64,000 nt of DNA, taken from Sphaerisporangium fuscum (GTDB lineage: Bacteria > Actinomycetota > Actinomycetes > Streptosporangiales > Streptosporangiaceae). The stretch lies in contig NZ_JAHDTF010000048.1 in assembly GCF_018531465.1 (NCBI RefSeq), forward strand, positions 1 through 64,000. Direction: 5' to 3'. The position numbers and the translations under genes were made by a program. The notes under the pieces are model-generated. The model was not told where the DNA came from. It worked only from the letters and a program-made list of their open reading frames with translations, and made no database searches. How positions within the stretch are numbered: position 1 is the stretch's first letter; every line of letters begins with the position of its first letter. Shown here piece by piece: positions 60,130 through 64,000 of this stretch.

Positions 60130-61040
60130 GCTCAACCCCTCCGTTTGCGAACTTGTGACCTGAGCCCGGCACGCACGTTACTACAGCGAGCCGAGTACCC
60201 GGGCCGGAGTCAGGAGAGCCGTTATGCACGGATCATGGCATTTATACCTGCTCACCCCCCTCATCCGGGCCCAGTTTCAAGAGCCCGAATAGTCCCAATC
60301 CCCAGCCCCAGGGCCCACCCGGCGCCCGAGCCACCCCCGATCGGCCGATCTCCACGACTCGACCGACCTCTTCCAAAGACTGGACAGATCTCGCCTCCGA
60401 CCAGCCAAGGACGCCCCGTTTCAGGCCGGACCAGCACGTCTCCGCCTGTCCCCAGAAGACGGAGCCATCGCGGCCCAAAGGCCCCTGGCCGAGATCACGC
60501 GCGCAGCCTTCCGGCGGTGCAGCGTGAGTGAAGGCAAGGACGCCCTCAACAGCCTCCAGCACCGTCGGCTCCACGAACGGGCGGACCAGAGATACGGCAC
60601 TACCGACGCTTGTTGCACGACACCCGGCCGCCCAACGCCCCGACTCACCCTCCCCACATGCACAACGCCCGGTCAACCAACGTCCCGACTCGTCCTCCTG
60701 ACGTGCAGGACGCTCGACCACCCGACATCCCAACTCGCCCTATCCGCGTGCACGACGCCCGACCGGCCAAGAGTCCACCTCGTCCCCGCCGTCCGACCGG
60801 CTGACGTCCCGACTCGACCCTCTCCGCGAGAGATCCACTCGCTCGGGCTCGTCCTTCAGAGAGGGGGCGCACGATCCACCGGTCCGAGAACCAACCGGTC
60901 ACCGTCGCCGCCTCGGCGCGTCGATGAGCGGGATCGACTACGTCCGGACTCTGATCGGGACGTCAACACACCCCTCACAGCCTCGCAATCACCACGCCAG
61001 ATCCTCGAGCCCACATGGGGCACAGCCCAAAGATCGTCCG
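60130..61040. other. 900-base repeat-rich gap
   Basis: No gene that I can defend. Open frames exist on both strands, but they change register across the 45-bp repeat array annotated separately. No ribosome sites at their starts. Confidence 0.5.
60625..60804. repeat. 45-bp tandem repeat, about four units
   Basis: Plus-strand frame 60610 gives 15-residue units RPPNAPTHPPHMHNA, RSTNVPTRPPDVQDA, RPPDIPTRPIRVHDA and a shorter diverged fourth. Units start at 60625, 60670, 60715 and 60760. Confidence 0.75.
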
Positions 61041-62069
61041 TCAGAACCCACACGTCCGAACATCAACGGTGATTCCTTCCGACTCCGCCGGCCCGGCGGT
61101 CCGCATAGGGCCGTTCGGCGGCTTCGCTCTGATCGCCGACGACGGTGGGGACGGGACCGACTCCTCAAGCCCCTTCTCCGGCGCAGCTCCCGCTTCCCCG
61201 AGGGACGCGTCACCCTCCCCCCGCCTTCCGTTCCCCCTCGCTGGGGCGTCACCGTCGAGTCGCCCGACGTCCTCAGATCTTCGATAGGACGAGCCCTCAC
61301 CCAGGCGGTCAGAGCGCGGGCGCGGGTCCGTCCGTCCCTTCCGATGCGACCGTCCCGGCCGGGATCTCCCATCCTCCCTCGCCGACGCCTCTCCTTCCCC
61401 AGACGTCCTGAAAGGCATGGAGCCGACACGTCCCCGGGCTCGACGAGGGTCACCGGCCCGCCGCTCCCCTATGGGGCCATGAGCACCCCCCGTGCCCGTA
61501 CCGAACCGGGCCCCTGGAAGCCAGACGGACCGCCCCTCTTCACCACTGCGAGGCCGCGGATAGATCGACTTCTTCACGCGGGCCTGCCTGGACAGTCCCT
61601 CCCACCGTGGGAGCACCGGCGCAGGGACCACGCCTTCGTAGCCTTGATCCGCATGCGGCGGAGCCGGAACAGGAGCGATGAACGGCTCACCCGCCACATC
61701 CCACGATGCGGCAAGCGCCCCAGCCCCCGATCCAGGAGAAGCGTCCGGGCCCGACGCAGGAGAAGCCTCCGACCTCAGTTCAGGAGAAGCCGCCGACTTC
61801 GTCCCAGGAGATGTCTCCGGCCCCGGCGGAGGAGAAGCTTCCGGCCTCCGGACAAGAGAAGTCTCGGCCTTCTCCACTTCCCACGACCGCCCGCGCCCCT
61901 CGACCCCGGCCATCTCCGGCAGCCGTTCTCTCACCCGCTCCTCGTAGCCGGTGAGCTCCGCGACCAGAAGCCCCATCGCGAGGACCGCAGGCGCCAGCAT
62001 CGCCCCCACAAGCAGCCGAGGCCGCACACCACGTCGCCCCTGAACACGAATACGTCGCCTTACGGTCAC
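61041..62069 (-). CDS. Membrane-anchored disordered protein, hypothetical
   Basis: 342 residues from GTG 62069. One membrane helix follows a basic head (VRPRLLVGAMLAPAVLAMGL). The remaining 290 residues are low-complexity, with SP/EASP repeats (ETSPG, EASPAS, DASPGSG) and later Arg/Gly/Ser-rich stretches. No family recognised. The N-terminal helix after basic residues, and a possible -10 TAACGT 12 bases upstream, favour this strand over the overlapping plus frame. A real but fast-evolving protein is likely. Confidence 0.5.
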   Translation of the reverse strand: MTVRRRIRVQGRRGVRPRLLVGAMLAPAVLAMGLLVAELTGYEERVRERLPEMAGVEGRGRSWEVEKAETSLVRRPEASPPPGPETSPGTKSAASPELRSEASPASGPDASPGSGAGALAASWDVAGEPFIAPVPAPPHADQGYEGVVPAPVLPRWEGLSRQARVKKSIYPRPRSGEEGRSVWLPGARFGTGTGGAHGPIGERRAGDPRRARGRVGSMPFRTSGEGEASAREDGRSRPGRSHRKGRTDPRPRSDRLGEGSSYRRSEDVGRLDGDAPARGNGRRGEGDASLGEAGAAPEKGLEESVPSPPSSAIRAKPPNGPMRTAGPAESEGITVDVRTCGF

Positions 62070-62222
62070 AGACAGTGACGTTAGCCATTGTCCGGCACGC
62101 CGTGTCGCCGAGATGCCAGCCCTTTACCCCAGCTCAGGCCACCCATGAGGCGCCACCCCGAAACCCGACCCCCACCTCGGCACACATGGTGCTCACCTTT
62201 CGGTACGCTTACACCAGATCCA

Positions 62223-62295
62223 GCCTCCGTAGCTCAGGGGATAGAGCACCGCTCTCCTAAAGCGGGTGCCGCAGGTTCGAATCCTGCCGGGGGCA
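62223..62295 (+). tRNA. tRNA-Arg, anticodon CCT
   Basis: 73 bases. Acceptor GCCTCCG/CGGGGGC, D arm GCTC/GAGC, anticodon arm CCGCT-CTCCTAA-AGCGG (anticodon CCT), T arm GCAGG-TTCGAAT-CCTGC. CCA not encoded. Followed directly by unusual DNA with an HNH gene, as expected if an island uses this tRNA. Confidence 0.95.
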
Positions 62296-62578
62296 CTCAT
62301 ATCCACCAGGCGTTTCAGCCTCTGACTTGTGGTTTCTTGGCCGCAGGTCTTTTGCATACCTGACCCTTGATAGGTCAACAAGGGCAGGCAGATGCAGCCG
62401 TAGGACCTTGATCAGGCGGCATGCGGGGGATGATCTTGTCGGGGTTTCCCGACTCGCTCAAGCCGCTCATTCGCAGCTGAGGGGCACACGCACCCCCTGC
62501 TTCCCTGCATGGCTGATGAGCCCTGACGAGTGCCGCGGGCAGGTGAGCGGCACCGAATCATCGAGCCATCCCGCGCCG
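62296..62578. other. 280-base gap after tRNA-Arg
   Basis: Nothing recognised. No integrase gene and no second tRNA-Arg 3' copy within the window. Confidence 0.5.
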
Positions 62579-63592
62579 CTACTGGAGCCGGCTACGCACT
62601 CCCTTGATGAAGTCCCACCAGTCACCGACCCGTCCACCTGAATAGCCGTGCGCCTTCAGCGTCAGCTGGAGGGTTCGCTTCAGCGGATGGGGTGACTGCA
62701 TGATCGCCTCGTTCCGCAGAGCCAGACGGGTGAGCTGCCCCTGTGAGGGTGGCTGGTTGCTCTTCTGCCCGTTGCAGGACCTGTGCGCAGGGGCGAGGTT
62801 CCAGATGGCGTCCAAGTCGACCTTGGTACCGCTCAGGAGCCGTTTGAAGGAGTACGGAAACACGTGGTCGACCGCAACCTCATCGGCGCCGGGGGTGAGC
62901 GGTTGAGCGCAGATGTTGCAGCGACCATGCTGAAACCCGATGACGGCCTCGGTGACCCCAGCGACTGAGCGCCGCCGTTCTTTGTCAGTGATCCGCAGCG
63001 TCGTCATATCAACCGCGACGCCCTCCTCCACCAGGCTTCGGCCCACCTCGGCAGCGAAAGAGGTCTCAACGATGCTCCACCTGGCGGTCAACTCCGCCTC
63101 CAGGGTCAGCTTCTGCTCCGACAGAGCGACCTCGCGGAGATGGTCTGTCAGCTTGACCACCCGTTCCCGGGAACTGCCGGTCACCTCGTAGAAGCGATGA
63201 GGTACCTCGGCTCCGCCGTTGCCCCGCAGGTTGTGGAACTTCTGCATCACCATCTCGGGCATCGATTTCATCGCTGCAGCAAGCAGCCTCTCGGAGGGCG
63301 CACCAAGCCGTATGGACGCCTCAGTCTCCTCCTGAGCGACAGTCAGGAAGTCCGTTCCGCCGGCGACGCTCCTCAACGAGGCCTGTGGCGCCTGCGCGAG
63401 ATGCTCCACCAGACTCATCGCGTACGGTCTCGCAAGGTCTCGCAGAAGGATGTCGGTGCGTCCTTCTGCAGCGGCGCCTAGCAGCGCCTCCCCCAAGGCG
63501 AACTTGTAGGTACGCGAGTTGGCCCCCATGAGCACCGCCAGCCTCCATGAGGAGCGAGCGGTGGGCTCTTCGCGGAAGAAGTCCACAGTCAT
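62579..63592 (-). CDS. HNH endonuclease-domain protein
   Basis: 337 residues. The C-terminal third holds an HNH zinc finger nuclease: GRCNICAQPLTPGADEVAVD, HVFPYSFKRLL and IWNLAPAHRSCNGQKSNQ, with paired Cys and catalytic His in VDHVFP. The N-terminal 200 residues are helical (ALGEALLGAAAEGRTDILLR and others) and unassigned. No ribosome site at the ATG, so it may be leaderless. It is divergent from a MazG-like gene. Defence or mobile-element functions are common for this architecture; exact role open. Confidence 0.85.
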   Translation of the reverse strand: MTVDFFREEPTARSSWRLAVLMGANSRTYKFALGEALLGAAAEGRTDILLRDLARPYAMSLVEHLAQAPQASLRSVAGGTDFLTVAQEETEASIRLGAPSERLLAAAMKSMPEMVMQKFHNLRGNGGAEVPHRFYEVTGSSRERVVKLTDHLREVALSEQKLTLEAELTARWSIVETSFAAEVGRSLVEEGVAVDMTTLRITDKERRRSVAGVTEAVIGFQHGRCNICAQPLTPGADEVAVDHVFPYSFKRLLSGTKVDLDAIWNLAPAHRSCNGQKSNQPPSQGQLTRLALRNEAIMQSPHPLKRTLQLTLKAHGYSGGRVGDWWDFIKGVRSRLQ

Positions 63593-63717
63593 CCGTACAT
63601 ACCAGCCTTGATCGCGTTTCGACCGGTTCAGGGTAGTTCGCGATCAGGTGAATGTCACTGGGGGCTCGATAGGCTCTAGAGCCTTAGGTAGGCGGCTCGA
63701 AGTGAAGGGCGTGGAGC

Positions 63718-64000
63718 ATGGGAAAACTAGTTCGAGACAAGATTCCGGATATTATTCGCCAGGGCGGCGAAGAACCTGACATTACCGTGCTCGACGACAT
63801 CGCCTACCGCGAGGCTCTGCTGACCAAATTGTTTGAAGAGGCCAGCGAACTCCGCGAAGCGCCTCCCTCCGAGGTCGCGGAAGAGATCGCCGATGTGTAC
63901 GAAGTGCTGCGCGCGCTAGCTACGGTCCAGGGGCACGACTGGAGTGTGATCGAGAAGGTGGCAGCCGACAAACGCGAGGAGCGCGGAGGGTTCCATCATC
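63718..64000 (+). CDS. MazG-like nucleotide pyrophosphohydrolase (cut by window end)
   Basis: The frame from ATG 63718, after GGAG, is open to the last base. It reads KLVRDKIPDIIRQGGEEPDI, YREALLTKLFEEASELREAP, EEIADVYEVLRALATVQGHD. The EExxE...EExxD metal sites and the RDKIP start fit the MazG/PRA-PH-like all-alpha NTP pyrophosphatases. Nearly complete at 94 residues. Codons are less GC-biased than in the core genes (ATT, GAA, TTT), suggesting transfer. Confidence 0.85.
   Translation, partial: MGKLVRDKIPDIIRQGGEEPDITVLDDIAYREALLTKLFEEASELREAPPSEVAEEIADVYEVLRALATVQGHDWSVIEKVAADKREERGGFHH

Noticed and set aside
60924..62078. 384-codon plus-strand ORF
   Set aside because: Arg/Pro/Ser-rich shadow opposite the minus-strand protein, which has a membrane helix after a basic head.

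Overview
This window is high-GC actinobacterial DNA, probably from a filamentous actinomycete of the Streptosporangiales type (an inference). Evidence: GC-rich third codon positions, many GTG/TTG starts, ATGA/GTGA gene overlaps, many one-component regulators and three ECF sigma modules. The block galU-moeA-moaC-mog-rimJ-membrane protein, with a divergent 5-formyltetrahydrofolate cyclo-ligase and a serine-rich FmdB protein, matches the Mycobacterium tuberculosis Rv0991c-Rv0996 neighbourhood.

Layout. 1-2.2 kb: end of a protein O-mannosyltransferase and an unknown protein. 2.2-12.6 kb: a sugar locus with a DeoR regulator, an orphan duplicated sugar ATPase, a secreted PA14-GH2 glycosidase and a complete four-part importer like E. 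coli YtfQ-YtfR-YtfT-YjfF, suggesting galactofuranoside use. 12.6-20 kb: a monooxygenase, a secreted SRPBCC protein, a TetR-controlled MFS exporter, DoxX, a MarR pair, a dead methyltransferase and a SnoaL-like gene behind twin palindromes. 20-25 kb: a six-gene operon of lipoprotein, efflux adaptor, MacB-type ATPase, permease, ECF sigma factor and anti-sigma-like partner. 25-29 kb: a two-component system flanked by two serine beta-lactamase-fold hydrolases. 29-40 kb: a second ECF module, an isochorismatase-fold protein, an MFS/LysR pair, HxlR/MerR/TetR regulators and small detoxification enzymes.

40.1-46.7 kb is a decayed integrative element in a tRNA-Ala(CGC) gene. It has 59-bp att repeats, mirrored arm-type sites next to both ends, an excisionase, a rep gene with a nonsense codon and lost N-terminus, and an integrase broken by one missing base. 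Left of attL sits a second, older integrase remnant with its own terminator, implying tandem insertion. Within the element a 2.1-kb cassette carries an ECF sigma factor and its membrane partner. It is bounded by 53-bp imperfect inverted ends starting TGTC and flanked by a 16-17-bp perfect direct repeat, and it has no transposase. This is the most unusual object in the window.

46.8-60 kb is core genome: the molybdenum-cofactor/galU block, an LCP cell-wall ligase, a cation/proton antiporter, a heat-shock-type FmdB gene preceded by a CIRCE-like operator, a 1-kb gene-free tract with three degenerate repeats and four TTATCCACA DnaA-box matches, MTA phosphorylase, a SAF protein and a VanY-type peptidase. 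60-64 kb is repeat-rich DNA and a disordered membrane protein, then tRNA-Arg(CCT), an HNH nuclease and a MazG-like pyrophosphohydrolase cut by the window edge, possibly the start of a genomic island.
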